Made by a program: the position numbers and the translations under genes. 64,000 nucleotides of DNA from Trichosporon coremiiforme. Taxonomy: Eukaryota; Basidiomycota; Tremellomycetes; Trichosporonales; Trichosporonaceae. The first letter of the stretch is position 1. Each line of letters begins with the position of its first letter. Positions 43,769 to 55,223 of the stretch are shown in pieces. Below the pieces are notes generated by a model that did not search any database, was not told where the DNA came from, and worked only from the letters and a program-made list of their open reading frames with translations. The stretch is taken from positions 2,203,518 through 2,267,517 of the forward strand of contig BCJJ01000002.1 in NCBI GenBank assembly GCA_039545355.1, read 5' to 3'.

Positions 43769-44725
43769 GGTTTCGATTACTCCGGAGTGGGGTGCTCGAA
43801 AGGTGAAAAGAAGTGTAATCGAAGGAAAAGCAGATGAGTAACGATCGCAAAGGCTGCTGAAAGTAAGCAGAAGGGCACCGATGGACGACTCGTGTCGTCA
43901 CTTTCACGTGGCTGGATGACTCCGCCGAGAGGTGGTGCTCTCTCACGGGTGCGACGGAAGCAAATGAGTGCTTTGTTTTGAGTGGCGACAGCGCAGGCCA
44001 TGGTGGCGAGAGGAATGTCTCACGCGTTGAAGAACACTAGCCAGAACTAGAGGCGGAGGCTGAGTTCATGGTGTGCATGGCTCGTATCAGGAACGAAGTA
44101 GTGAAAGCTGGGGATTTGCAACAGGCATGTCTGCTGATATAACTTGGAGGAGGAAGCGTCTTACCGATAACGGCGGAGTGCTCGAGGATCGTTGCGGAGC
44201 GATCATGATGAGACGTGATCGTCTGCAGGCCAAACAACTGCTGGAAAGCGTGAAGCAGTCACACTTTTCTCTATTCCTCACTACACATCGGAGCTCCGAC
44301 ATCATGCTGAGCAGCGCAGTCGCTGAACGGTCAGCTATGTGCTCGGGAGAACGTCGACCTGTCCAGTGGCCAGTGACCTCGCATCATCAGATGGTGTTTG
44401 CACCGTAGCATTAAGCACCTGTACCCAACGGTCCTCGGAACCCTGCACCGCCCAGCGGCTCCTGAGCAGACCGAGGAGGTTGTCTTCCTCAACTGCCTCA
44501 TGCCGTTCTTCCCTCATCTCTCACCCCCTCCCTACCTTCTCTCTCTTCTTTGCGTCGAGTTCTCATTCTATTTCTTCTTTCCAAGTCTACTTTCGATACC
44601 TCACATCCAACCTAGCATAAGGAAGCGTTCCTTACTTCCTGCCTGCTCGATTGCCTGCTACCATCACACTTCGACTCAACTTCTGCCCTGTCTTCCTCTT
44701 TGCCCTTTTCAACAACGTTGCAATC
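43769..44725. other. Divergent spacer UFD1 / RRM protein gene
   Basis: 957 bases; the right third (44490-44720) is a long pyrimidine-rich C/T tract leading to the ATG at 44726, typical of a basidiomycete promoter and leader. No gene seen. Confidence 0.5.
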
Positions 44726-46377
44726 ATGCAGTCTCCTGGGTCCGACCTCCTCGAAGTCCGCATGATGGGTCTCAACAAGAGCAGTGAGTCGCCTCCTTCT
44801 AAGCAGGCTTGAGATTGTTGCTCACCTGCTCAAGTCTCCACTGAGGCTCTTGGAGAGTTCCTCAGCAAAGGCGGTGCGTTGTCGCTCCCAGAGCAGGCCT
44901 GACAGCAGAAGTACGCGTTAGAGGCATTCTTCTCCACCCTCAGACCAAGGGCCCGTTCCAGTGGGCACAGGTCTGGGTCGCGACGGAGAATGAAGTTATC
45001 CAGCTGCTCGAGCTCCGCGACGTTCTCGCTGTCAATGGCATGTGAGTTGTCTTCCTTCGCCGCCTTCGTGATATGACTCACGCAGCCAAGCACTATCAAC
45101 CGTGCCATCACCCAGCAGTCGTTCACCACGCCTCCTCAGATGTCCTGGGACATCCTCTCCCAGCTCAACCGCGCCACTCGTAGTCCTACGACTCCCAACA
45201 CTTCCTTCGTGTCGACCCCGTATCCTCAGAGCCCCTTCGGACTCCAGGCACTTCAAGGTAGCCCTTTCTTCCCTCACCAGGAGCAGTCGCCCAGTCTTCC
45301 TCGCAACCTCTACGTCCTCAACCTTCCTCTTGATCTCACCCAGTAGGTCTCTTGTTCGGCTCTTGCTCATGCCCCAGAATCGAATTCAAAAACCTGTTCA
45401 TCAACTTCGGTGTGGTCGAGCACTCCGTTCTCCTGTCCCAGTTGGACGGGTTGGGCCGTCGCCGGTAGGTTAAGTAGCTAGAGCACTTCTAACGACAGTG
45501 GCTTCGTCCTCATGTCATCGCACCGTGAAGCTGTCGAAGCTATGCACCAGATGCACGGCAAGTGGATCGAGTGAGTCTTTTGTGACCATCGCGGATGTGT
45601 GCTCATGAGTAAGCGGCTCCAAGCTTGATGTCTCGTGGGCACTGGTCCAGCGCGAGGCAAAGAACATGCTCAACAATGAAGCCGAGCTGCGCCTGTCTCT
45701 GACGGGAGGTTCCCTGCCCAACCGTGTCGTGCACCCTCCCCCAGTGTCCATCCGTCGCGAAACCGCCCCTGATTGCTCTGTCATCGTTGAGAACCTTGTG
45801 AGTGCAGCAAGTTAGTCTGCAGCTAATAACCCAGGACTCGTTCCTCTTCCCTGACACAGACACTGTCAGCTCCATCTTCAGGACCTTCGGACCCATTCAG
45901 CGTGTCGTGAAACTCACGGACTCGCCCTTGTCCGTCCTGATTCAGTTCGAGCACCCTGTCTCCGCGACTGCACTCGTCAATGCAAACGGCCTGCAGCTCG
46001 GAGACCGCGTTCTCAAGACCCGTCCCTTCGCTGCTCCGATGACTCCCGGAGCTTTCGATCCGTTCGCTGAAGCCAGCCGCCGCTGGCTCGACGAGGCTGC
46101 CCACAAGTCGGGGCCTGTCCTCCCGCAGACGCCCCAGTCTCTGCCTCCCCGCGGTACCCGTCTGAGCGCGGATTCTGTTCCTTTCGTTCCCAACTCGAAG
46201 GCCGACGACTCTCCTTTGGCGCACATGGGGAAGATGGTTGGGAAGATGAAGGTGGCCTTGGCCAACCACATTATCTCCCTCGATAGCGATTCGTCCGACT
46301 CCGGGAAGGAGTCCGAGCACTCGGATGCCGGCTGCGACCAGGTTGCCGCGCAAATGGCTGTCGATGAGAAGGCTTGA
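44726..46377 (+). CDS. RNA-binding protein with RRM domains
   Basis: Eight exons (44726..44783, 44835..44873, 44906..45041, 45091..45342, 45378..45464, 45499..45570, 45614..45797, 45835..46377) encode 456 residues. A first beta-alpha module lies at residues ~8-77; a clear RRM follows (PRNLYVLNLPLDLTQIEFKN, LFINFGVVEHSVLLSQLDG, RRRGFVLMSSHREAVEAM) and another after it (CSVIVENLDSFLFP, SIFRTFGPIQRVVKL, VLIQFEHPVSATALVNANG, plus V). The C-terminus is acidic and Ser-rich (SLDSDSSDSGKES). The RRM arrangement resembles the multi-RRM proteins of basidiomycetes related to Mei2/Rbp-type regulators, but I cannot name an ortholog. Four acceptors are weak or alternative (AAG), chosen by frame. Confidence 0.75.
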
Positions 46378-46665
46378 GCATCATCGGTGCGCAGTAAGCT
46401 CATCCTCAAGGAACTCAGCGGCACTCGACCTCTCTCAACTCACAACAAAATCGGCCGCGTCACCTGTACCGGCATTGAACCTCGTTCTGCCTCACCTTAT
46501 AATGTCCACTTCACGCCTCTTAACGCCTGTTATGCCAATTATGTAAGCGACGTTCGACCAGACATGTTGTAATTCCGCCTCGACCGCCAGTTCCGGATCG
46601 CCATTTGTACATAGCCTGCGGGGCACTATGCATCACATGAGTCTATCGTACACGGTATCAACACT

Positions 46666-47671
46666 CTAACGGCCGAACTGAGGTCAATTGTTGTCTGGGG
46701 TCGTCAACTCACAATAAGCTCGGCGGCACGGCCGAGGATGCCTGACGGCTGCTCCGGCTCCTCCCACGCGTAATCCTCCTTTGCGACTTCGCTCGCTTTT
46801 GGTTTGGGCCGAATGATGCTGGCGCTCTTGAGCTCGACGGCGTTGCCCGCGGCCGTAGAGTTGACGGGAGCGGGGCCAACGCCGCTGACAAGAGTGAGGC
46901 CCTGCGTCGAGCCCGGGCCAGCAATCTTGAATCCCAGCATCCACCTGCCGTTCACGATCTCTCCGTGGCGGCGCAGCGCGTAGCTGGCAGCCAGGGGATC
47001 TCCGTAGGTGACGACCCACCAGTTGCTCCCGTCCGGACCAGGCACATAGCTGACGACGGGGCCGATGGACTCGAGGTAAGCGCGCAACGTAGAGAGGAAC
47101 TCGACGGGCGGACCGAAGACGTGCAGTGTCGTCGTGTCCGCGTCCGGCTCGAGCGCGGGTGGAACGGGAATACTGGCGGGCGCCTGAGGAGCCGCACGCG
47201 CCGGGGGGTCGTCGTGCAGAGACGAGGTCGGGATGCCGTCCTCATCAGCCTGGGAGGCGCGGTACCGCGTCATGTTGCCGCGGGGGGAGGAGGTTGACTC
47301 GTTGATCGAGGAGGAGAAGCGCGCAGTCGGGGAGCGCTTCGGCGCCGGCGGCGAGGCGGCTCCGGGCGAGTTGCCCTGGGGTGTTAGCTTATGCCGTACT
47401 CAAAGACAGCTGATTGCGCTCAGCTGATCAGAAGCCTCCTAATATCCAAAGCTTACACGGCTTTGCACTGTGAAGGTAGGTCGAGAATGTGACTCACAAG
47501 AGCAACCTTGGCCGCCGGGCTGGCGGCGAAAGTGGGTAAGAACTTGGGAGCCTCCGAGTTCGGGTCCGGGTCGTCGCTGACGAAGCGCGCGCGGGAGGAC
47601 GACGCACGCGCAGGCGATGAGAACGCCGACTGGCGCGCCGGCGTGCTCGGCTGCGTCCACCAGTCAGACAT
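46666..47671 (-). CDS. Nucleoporin Nup53/Nup35 (MPPN domain)
   Basis: Three exons (47671..47498, 47375..46713, 46677..46666) encode 282 residues. The N-terminal ~135 residues are disordered (MSDWWTQPSTPARQSAFSSP). The RRM-like MPPN domain spans ~145-225: TTTLHVFGPPVEFLSTLRAY, FLSTLRAYLESIGPVVSYVP, NWWVVTYGDPLAASYALRRH, RWMLGFKIAG. The C-terminus GILGRAAELI is spliced to a 12-nt last exon encoding FGR-stop, giving the hydrophobic ...AAELIFGR end typical of the membrane-binding helix of Nup53/Nup35. Without this splice the ORF would end ELIVS. The first intron is 122 nt. Nup53 tethers Nup170/Nup188-type scaffold proteins to the pore membrane. Confidence 0.83.
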
Positions 47672-48118
47672 GGTGATTGGGGTCGGTACGTCTGTTGTTG
47701 TTGATGTCGTTTTGTTCGAACCAACTTCAGCTAGCCTGGGCCACTGCAGTGACGATCGGTGATACTTGATTCCCGTCCCACACGTCATTGAGGGTATAAT
47801 GTCACGTGACCATTATGGGCGCAATTGTGAACTAGCAAGGGGATCAGGGTGATTTCACTTTGGGTTTGGAACCGTGGCTCTCTGCGATCGAGCACATGAG
47901 GACGAATTTTGCCCACCGGTAATACAACGCGAGGTGGCCAGTTTTGTCATAGCGCGCCGAAAGCTTGTGATGAAACGGCCGAGAGGAGCTGCAACAGTGC
48001 CTCGGCCATGTAGAACTCGTCGTTCTGCCCTAAGAAAACTGATGTACATCCGAGATGCGCTCTCGTGTGCTCCATGGGATGCGTATCGAGCACGAAAGAG
48101 GAAGAGAGCATCGATGTA

Positions 48119-48145
48119 AACTAGGGTCACAGGTTAAGTCGAACG
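48119..48145 (+). repeat. Left terminal inverted repeat of the Tc1-like element
   Basis: 27 bp, identical to the reverse complement of 49849-49875; preceded by the target-site TA at 48117-48118. Confidence 0.95.
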
Positions 48146-48292
48146 AGTGGTGCCACAAACGAGGCCGTGAACTGTCGACCTCGCTGCAACCACGAATAAC
48201 TCATGCATATGCATGTTTCTTGCTCTATAAACAGTTGTTCCACGTGCATGGGAGTCTTGGTAACCTATATACGAAGCATGGTGCACCTGGGA

Positions 48293-49433
48293 TCAATACT
48301 TAATGTGTCCTCCATTAGCAGAGATGGTGTCCTTGATCCTGTTAGGCATGGACATGATAAGTCGGTCGATCTCATTCTGATCATAGGTGTTCCAGAGCTC
48401 CGTAGCGGCAGCGAATAGCCCCTCCTGGGTGGTGGGACGAGGGTTGAGACGGGCCAGGCGGCGCTTGAGGTTGCTCCAAAGGTTCTCAATGGGGTTGAGG
48501 CAAGGAGAGCAGGGAGGGTGAGGCAGGAAGCGCATGCCAAGTTGCTCTGCCTTGCCACGGGTGGCCTTGGCTGTGTGGACGACAGCGTTGTCCTCTACAA
48601 CCCAGGGCAAGCCATAACCACGCCACTGAGTCTTGACACGCTTCCAGCAATCAAACAACTCCTTCTCAGTCACCTGGGTGCGATAGATGGCCGCATTGAC
48701 TCCCTTGCGCTTGGAGGTCGACTGGGAGGTGTCAAACCACACCAGCTTCGACTTGCCGCCATACCAGATAGCCCCCCAGCACATAATCGACCCACAGCTC
48801 GATCTGGAGGTGTACTGGATGTACCTGAGTGTCAGCACTCTTCCACAGCATGTAGAACGTCAGGAAAGACACTCACCGCTCATTGGCACGGTCAGAACCG
48901 ATGGGGCGCGTCACATATGCTCTGTGGAGCTGGTCAATGTAGAGAGGGACCTCGTCACAGAAGATCACCTTCCTCCACTCTTGGAAGAGTCGCTGCTGCT
49001 CAAGAGCATAAGCGAGACGCTTCTCCTTGTGAAGGGGGCTTAGATACGGCCGCACAAGAGCCACAAAGCGGCCATAACCAAGCTGGCGACGTGCACGGCG
49101 CAGAGTCATGAGAGAGAGGACAATGTCTCTGTCTGCAAGAGTGTCCAACACCTCACGATTGCTGGCGAAGGGCTGAGCCTCAAAGACCTCGTAGATCGCT
49201 CTGAGGTTGTCGGGAGTGAGCTTGGTGTGGCTGCGGGGGATGCGGATCCCCTGGACAGGGTTCAGAACAGCCAGAGCAGGTGGAATGAGAGCCTGGAGGC
49301 GAGCTAACATCACACAGTAACCCACAGTGCTCTTGGCGACGTTGTACTCCCAGGCGACAGAGGAATAGCTGCGGTAGCGAGCCAAGGACGCAATCTTGGC
49401 GCGGCGGCGAGGTGTGAGGCAAGGGCGAGGCAT
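48293..49433 (-). CDS. Tc1-family DD34E transposase
   Basis: Two exons (49433..48877 and 48824..48293) encode 362 residues; the 52-nt intron has GTGAGT, CTGAC and CAG. The N-terminus carries helix-turn-helix DNA-binding segments (MPRPCLTPRRRAKIASLARY, ... VAKSTVGYCVM; then LTPDNLRAIYEVFEAQPFAS). Catalytic residues are D in WRKVIFCDEVPLYID, D in LPWVVEDNAVVHTAK and E in LNPIENLWSNLKRRL; 34 residues lie between the second D and E, the Tc1 DD34E spacing. The usual PDLNPIEN is CLNPIEN here. No stop or frameshift is present, so the protein could be active. Cut-and-paste transposition into TA sites is the known family reaction. The ATG used is the first in the frame; a longer frame would need GTG. 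Confidence 0.93.
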
Positions 49434-49848
49434 AGCTGCAAGTTCTGATGAGGTAGAGCTGTTGTGGAAGAGAAGTGGCACTCAAGGAGGCTTATATGCC
49501 ACAAAGATGGACAGTCGGACGGACTCCGCTGCCGATATGCATGGTTTCGACTCAATTCTTGGATTTTCCAAAAGCCCAGCTTCGGAGCTTGATACATGAA
49601 AGATTTGGGGCAAGCACAGGCCTCGGTGGCTGAGATCTAGGGCGATAAGGAGGGTGGTGACATGCAGCTTTATTGTGGTGGTGTGGTGGCCAGTATGCAC
49701 GGTGCGCTCTGCAGCTCCATTTGTCCGAGCTGCCAAGCATTCCTTTCGGCTCTACGCGGAGTTTCTAGGCATAAAGAGTACCGTTGCATGAGTTATGGAT
49801 CAGAACATGAGCCACGGCGAGGTTGACGATGACGGGACCGTGCGCATC

Positions 49849-49875
49849 CGTTCGACTTAACCTGTGACCCTAGTT
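49849..49875 (-). repeat. Right terminal inverted repeat of the Tc1-like element
   Basis: 27 bp, perfect inverted copy of 48119-48145; followed by the target-site TA at 49876-49877. Confidence 0.95.
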
Positions 49876-49877
49876 TA

Positions 49878-50732
49878 TACCCGCGATAGTCACAGGGGTG
49901 GGGTCCACAATGACCGGTGCCAAGAGGCGTTCAGACTTGCTTGGCCAGGCATGTGGAGAAGCCGGGACTCCAGCGCGATACCCCTCGGACGCACAACAGG
50001 ACTCCTGTCAGTCGTCTGTCAGTCGTCAGTCAGCTCCTCTGAACACAGACATTGAGTGGCCAAGCAGCTGATAGAGGCATTTTCTGGCGTTGTCAGTAGC
50101 GCTAGAGTACAATGCCGCGCCTATTGACTGGATTGAGTGGTGGTGAAAATTGCCTCGTGTGTCGATCCCTTCTCGCTGCATCTGGGGGGCTCTGAGGTGA
50201 ACTGCAGGCCGCTGGCGACAGCGGCCTGTCCTCGCCGCGCAGCTCGATAGGATAATTTCGAAGAGCAAGTGACAAGAGTTCGAAAATGCCATGTCGGAGG
50301 GCCCCACACGCTGTCCGGTTTGGATAGCCGTGCCTAGCCAGTCGTTGAGTGAGAGTACGGCCAAGATGTCTGTTTCGCAATGCATTCCGCCGTAGATGCA
50401 AGCTCTCTCGGCCGGTAGGAGGTCGGCCTCCGCATGCGCGATCGGGGATCCCCCTTCCCGACCCTCGGCACCGATCTGCAGCACGATCAGCTGTGCGGGG
50501 TAATGCTCATAGGCTGACATATTGAAGTATGGACATGTCATGTCAAGGGCCGCCGCCGGCAGGGACGAATGACCGATAGCCGGGGTGTGGGGCGGAGGAC
50601 GCCGGTGACTGGGCGCACCCACCCACCCCGCTGTCCACCTTCTTGGGGCGGCATGTTGATGCATAGAAATATCGGTCACTTTGAGCCTTCTTCCCCATTC
50701 TCCAGCAGCAACAACAACACCAAAACAACACC
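49878..50732. other. Spacer right of the transposon
   Basis: 855 bases of promoter/5' flank of the dienoyl-CoA reductase gene; ends with an A/C-rich leader (CAGCAACAACAACACC). No gene seen. Confidence 0.5.
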
Positions 50733-51848
50733 ATGAGCAAGAACACCTTCAAGGACGGCATCTTCGAGGGCAAGGTCCTCTTCATCACGGGAGGCCGTAC
50801 CGGTATCGGATACGACATTGCGAAGAACATGATGCAGCTCGGCGCCAACGCCGTCATTGTCGGTCGCGAGTGAGTCTCATTCCGCACTGTGTGTGATGCA
50901 CACAGTGCATGCTTAGACTAATGAACCATCTACTGACGCTCGCCAGCGCCGAGGGTCTCGCCAAGTCCGCCTCCAACCTTGAGCGCGAGGCCGGCAACGG
51001 CAAGAAGTGTGTCGCCGCGGCCGCCGACGTGCGCGACAAGGGCGAGATCCGCGCCGCCGTCACCAAGGCGCTCGAGGCGTTCGGCAGGATCGACTTTGTT
51101 GTCTGCGGTGAGTATTCCCTTCACATGACTGCGGGTGCACAGTATCCCGATTCCTGCTGGCAAAGTACTTTCTGGCGGGGGTCATCCACCACCCATCGCA
51201 GATCGCCGTTGATGTGTGACTCTGTAGTACACCGCGTGTGAGCGGAAAATGCGGAAAGCTGCTCTTATGTCCTGCGGAACCGAGCTGACGTCGCCAGCGG
51301 CCGCGGGCAACTTCCTCGTGCCCATCGATGGCCTGTCGGAGAACGGCTTCAAGACCGTCATCGACATCGACCTGCTCGGCACCTACAACACGATCAAGGC
51401 TACTCTGCACCATCTTCGCAAGACCCAGGGCGCGTACATCCACATCTCGGCCACGCTCCACTACCGCGGCACGCCCTACCAGCCTCACGTCTCGGCGGCC
51501 AAGGCGGGCATCGACGCGCTCTCCAACGTCCTCGCTGTTGAGGAGGGCCCCCGTGGCATCCGTTCGAACGTCATCGCCCCCGGCCCCATCAGCGACACCG
51601 AGGGCATGAAGCGCCTCGGCACCAAGGGATACGACCCCAGGACCGTCATTCCCCTCGGCCGCCAGGGCCACAAGGACGAGATCTCCGACGCCGCCGTCTT
51701 CCTCTTCTCCGACGCGGGCAAGTACATCACCGGCCAGACTCTCGTCGTCGACGGTGGCCACCGCCACCTCACCCACGCCTCGCTGCCTTACCCCGAGATG
51801 GTCCTCGAGCCCGAGAAGGTCAAGGCCATGTTCCAGGGCAAGCTCTAA
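50733..51848 (+). CDS. SPS19: 2,4-dienoyl-CoA reductase (SDR family, Sps19/DECR2 type)
   Basis: Three exons (50733..50869, 50947..51107, 51298..51848) encode 282 residues. The short-chain dehydrogenase cofactor motif is FITGGRTGIGYDIA (TGxxxGIG); further landmarks are VIVGRDAEGLAKSA, IDFVVCAAAGNFLVP, DIDLLGTYNTIKA, ISATLHYRGTPYQPHVSAAK (catalytic region with the Ser replaced toward a dienoyl reductase pattern and K retained) and GPISDTEGMKRL. The reductase removes a double bond during beta-oxidation of polyunsaturated fatty acids using NADPH. The C-terminus is QGKL, a poor match to the peroxisomal PTS1, so location is uncertain. Introns are 77 and 190 nt; the second is long for this window. 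Confidence 0.88.
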
Positions 51849-52056
51849 GTTAGTAGTATATAGGGCGCGCCGAAGTGCCAGGCGCGAATGCAGTTTTCTT
51901 CCAATCGTTTCAACACAGTTTTCATAAGATGACTATGATTAGAGATTAAAAGCAGATGTGTGTTTCGTTATATCTTGTAGATTTGTGCTCCGTTACAACT
52001 GACTCTATCTCCTCCTCACTGACTGGCGCTAGCGGGCGGCTAGGGTTCTCGCTGGG

Positions 52057-55000
52057 CTACTCCTTCGCGGTAGCGTTTGTAACGCCTCCGATGCCGTTGC
52101 CCGTGTCGACGCCCTCGGTGCCCGGGTCGATATGCGTGCCCGAGGTGGAGTCGTCGCCGACCATCTCAGTGTCGTTGCTGGGTCTCCAGTTCGCAACCGG
52201 AGTGCCCGTCCTCGGGTCGATCTGGGCAAGGAAGCCGTAGCTCCAGAGCTGGATCGCGTCGCCCTCCGTGCCCTCGGGCGAGAGCTTGCCGAGATCGCCG
52301 ATCGCGAACGAGCCCTCGTCGGCGCTGTGGCCCGCAGCTGGAGCCGTTGCGTTACTGGCACCGATTATGCTGGTCGAGTTGCCCTGGGGCTGCTTCGGCG
52401 GCACGAACACGGGACTCCACACCTCAGTGTAGAGAACGTCCTTGCTGCCCGCGATAGCGTCCCAGAGCCGTCCCTGGGCCGCATGCAGTGCGAGAACGAG
52501 ACCGCGGTCGCTGCACCACTTCGGCTGTCCCTCGGTACCATTGCTGGGCGCACTGCTGACAGTGACGGACTCGAGGCTGCTCGATCCCCCACCGCATAGC
52601 GCGAGCTGCCGCGCCACGCCCGCCGCCATCATGCCCTGCTGCCAACCCCAGGCCACGGCACCGTGGTACGCGCGGTTCGAGAAGGTCTGCGCGTCGCTGT
52701 CGTTCCAGCTGAAGGCTGCGTTGGCGACGAGCATGCCCGCATTCGTCAACAGACCTCGGGGGTACGGCTGCAGTGCCTGGACAGTCGCGATGATCGCCTC
52801 CTTCTGGACGTTCTGCCCGTACAATAGCAAGAACGACAGATCCGAGTGCTGGATGTGGACCGGCTTGTGGTTGTCGAGTAGCGACAGGGCGTAGTACGTA
52901 TCCCGCTGCGAGCGGGGGTAGGTGCTGCTCAGGCGTCCCCCGTCCTCCTTTCCGTCACTCTCAGCCTCGTCGTAGTCGTCTTCATCATTGTCCTTGTCAT
53001 TGTCCTTGTTGTCTTCCTGGCCGCCATCGCGACGCTGGGTGTTGTTGTCGCTGTGCGTCTTGTTGGGAACGCCAATCGCCCACCCGGGCGCATTGTACCC
53101 GTCCGCCGTCTGGGAGCCGTTCAAGCTGCCGGCACCGTACAAGAGCGCATCGCTGAGGTTTGCGAGGCGAACGTAGTTGTCGAGCCGCTCTTTGCTCTTG
53201 ACATGCGCGATGTTGATGTGGAAGTACTTGAGCGCCCGGCTCTCCCAGCGGCCGGCGATGTGACCAGCCTGGCTGAACCGCTTGCCCTCAATGTGGCCGG
53301 CGTGGTGCAGCTGCGAGATCGCACGAAGTGCGGCGGGAACAAGCGCAACGTTCACGTCGAAGGGGTAGCTGCCCCAGCCCAGGCCGGCGGCCGAGTCGCG
53401 CCAATTGCCGACGGGGTAGGAGCGCACTTTGACCAGATTCTCGCGGCGGGGGTGAACTGCGAACTCGCGCGCCAGCTCGATCACATGTTCGGCGTTGGTC
53501 TCGAGCAGCTCTTTGAAGGTGCCCTCGACGAGAGAGGAGTTGCGTCCGAGGAACTCGCCGAGCCGGCCCTCACCCTGCGGTGCAGTAGCGTACGCTGCCA
53601 CTAGCGGGAGCAGGAGGAAGTCGGTGTCAACCATCGTGTAAGCATACACGGGCTTATTGCCGCGCTCAGGCTGGCCAGCCTTTGCGTTCAGGTAGCTCGC
53701 GTAGTCGCCCACCTGACGTTAGCTTATGAGCAAACTCATCAGCTTACAGTTTCCTCATGGCAGAGCTCGCCGCTGGTGCTGTTCGTCCGCTCGATGGCCG
53801 CGGCCATCACAGCCTCGACCGCCTCGGATGAGAGCACGGGAAGCATGAGCCGGGCCGCGATCAGTGTGTCGCGTCCGAAATCTTGGGTCAGCTCTCTGGC
53901 TGAAAAAAGGTAGCTTACATGTCAGGAAGCGCCAGCCGCCGGCGAGGAACTCGGTGTCGTAGGTCAGGAAGGACATCTGCTGTGCCACATCCGCACCCTG
54001 TCCCTGGATCGCGGACAACACTTTGTTGAGGTTGGCTGACATACTGCCCGAAGTGCGGTTGCCGGCACCGGTACCGTTCGCTGCCGACTGTGCCGGCTGT
54101 GATGACGAGGGCGCTGGCGAAGCATTGTTGCCGGTGGCAATTGCATTCGGCGTGGGCGTGAACGCCACATTCGGCATGGTCTGCCGCGTCTGATTCTCGT
54201 GCAATGTGTAGATCGGATTCGTCGTCGTCATGCCTGCCGGGTAGGTCGTGGCGGTGATGAGAGCAGTCGATTCGGACACGGGCCTTCCTGCAGGGCCACC
54301 TGTGGCAGTTTCGTTACCACTGCCGGTGGGCTTCAAGAACAGGTCGTCCGGACCGAGACCGTTCGCCTCAACCCAGGGCGTTTCAGGGGTCGTGCCGGTC
54401 CAGTTGAAGTGACTACGGAAGTGCAGCGTCATCGGGTTCTTGTTGTCACTGCGCCAGAATCGGATGCCGGGCGGCCCGTCGGAGAGCTTCGTGACCGCCA
54501 TTCCTGCATTGTTGCCAGCCTTGAATGTGAGGTACTGCACCGTCGTGCCGTTCAGCCAGTGGCGCACGAGCTGCACCGAATCTCGCGTCACCTCACCCAG
54601 GGTGTAGTTGAAGACCGAGTTGAACACCTTACCACCCGATTCGGTATAATCTCGTAGCGTCCGCACGCTACCAACTGCGGATGTCAGCTCCACGTCGAGT
54701 CCACCGACTCACTCAAGGTCACCCCGAAGCGAATATCGTTGTCGAGCTTTAGGTCGCCCTCGACGCCCCGCTGCTCGTCGGCGTCACGAAGTGATTTCAC
54801 GGACGATTTGTCTAGCGAAGCAGTTACTGTCGAGTTATGGTCCGCGGGTACGAAATACACTAGTGCCCCGGTGTTCGCCCGGTGGAACGCGGTTATGAAC
54901 CTCGCCGGATGGCCGACCTCTGGTTCAGCGTCACTGCATGTTAGCTTGTTGCCGGCCATTCAAGCTTACTCAGACAACACGATCTGTACAGCGGTGTTGT

Positions 55001-55223
55001 TGTCGCGCAGCACATAGTTGTCGTAGCCGGCGAAGGTGACCGGGCCGAACTTCAGGTCGCCGCCACTTTGCGATGCCGCCGAACCGGATGTTGGAGCGGC
55101 CGACGAAGCCGAGCTCGGGCTTTGAGCCGGCGGTCCTGCGGACTGGCCAGAGCTTGCCGAGGCGCTGGTCGCATCTTGCGCCGTTACTGTCAACAGACAG
55201 CTCAATGCAAGTGCTTTCCACAT
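52057..55223 (-). CDS. Secreted six-hairpin-glycosidase-like protein
   Basis: Five exons (55223..54970, 54933..54713, 54674..53919, 53881..53748, 53712..52057) encode 1006 residues. A signal peptide (MWKALALSCLLTVTAQ) is followed by a Ser/Ala/Pro-rich stalk, then a beta-rich N-terminal region with many N-glycosylation sites (e.g. NTTLxNGT). The central motif AGGWRFLTYFGRDTLIAARL followed by ELCHEET and SYPVGNWRDSAAGLGWG fits the (alpha/alpha)6 barrel of bacterial and fungal glucosidase-like proteins. A 37-nt intron with a CCAAG acceptor is needed to give RFLTYFGRD; the upstream CAG would imply an implausible 19-nt intron. An acidic insert (~DKDNDEDDYDEAES) lies at ~780. Substrate is unknown. 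It is convergent with the reductase gene (~210 bases). Confidence 0.75.

Larger units (their letters stand above)
48119..49875 (-). mobile_element. Complete Tc1/mariner-type transposon (1757 bp)
   Basis: The element is bounded by perfect 27-bp terminal inverted repeats, starting AACTAGGGTCACAGG at 48119 and ending with its reverse complement at 49875, each flanked by a TA dinucleotide (48117-48118 and 49876-49877), the classic target duplication of this superfamily. It carries one transposase gene on the minus strand with the DD34E catalytic triad and one 52-nt intron, with no frameshift or stop. The structure argues for a recent insertion. It sits in the spacer between the NUP53 gene start and the dienoyl-CoA reductase gene and interrupts neither. 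Confidence 0.93.

Noticed and set aside
53900..53918. 19-nt intron in the glycosidase gene
   Set aside because: A 37-nt intron with a branch site and AAG acceptor fits the frame and restores the conserved YFGRDT motif.
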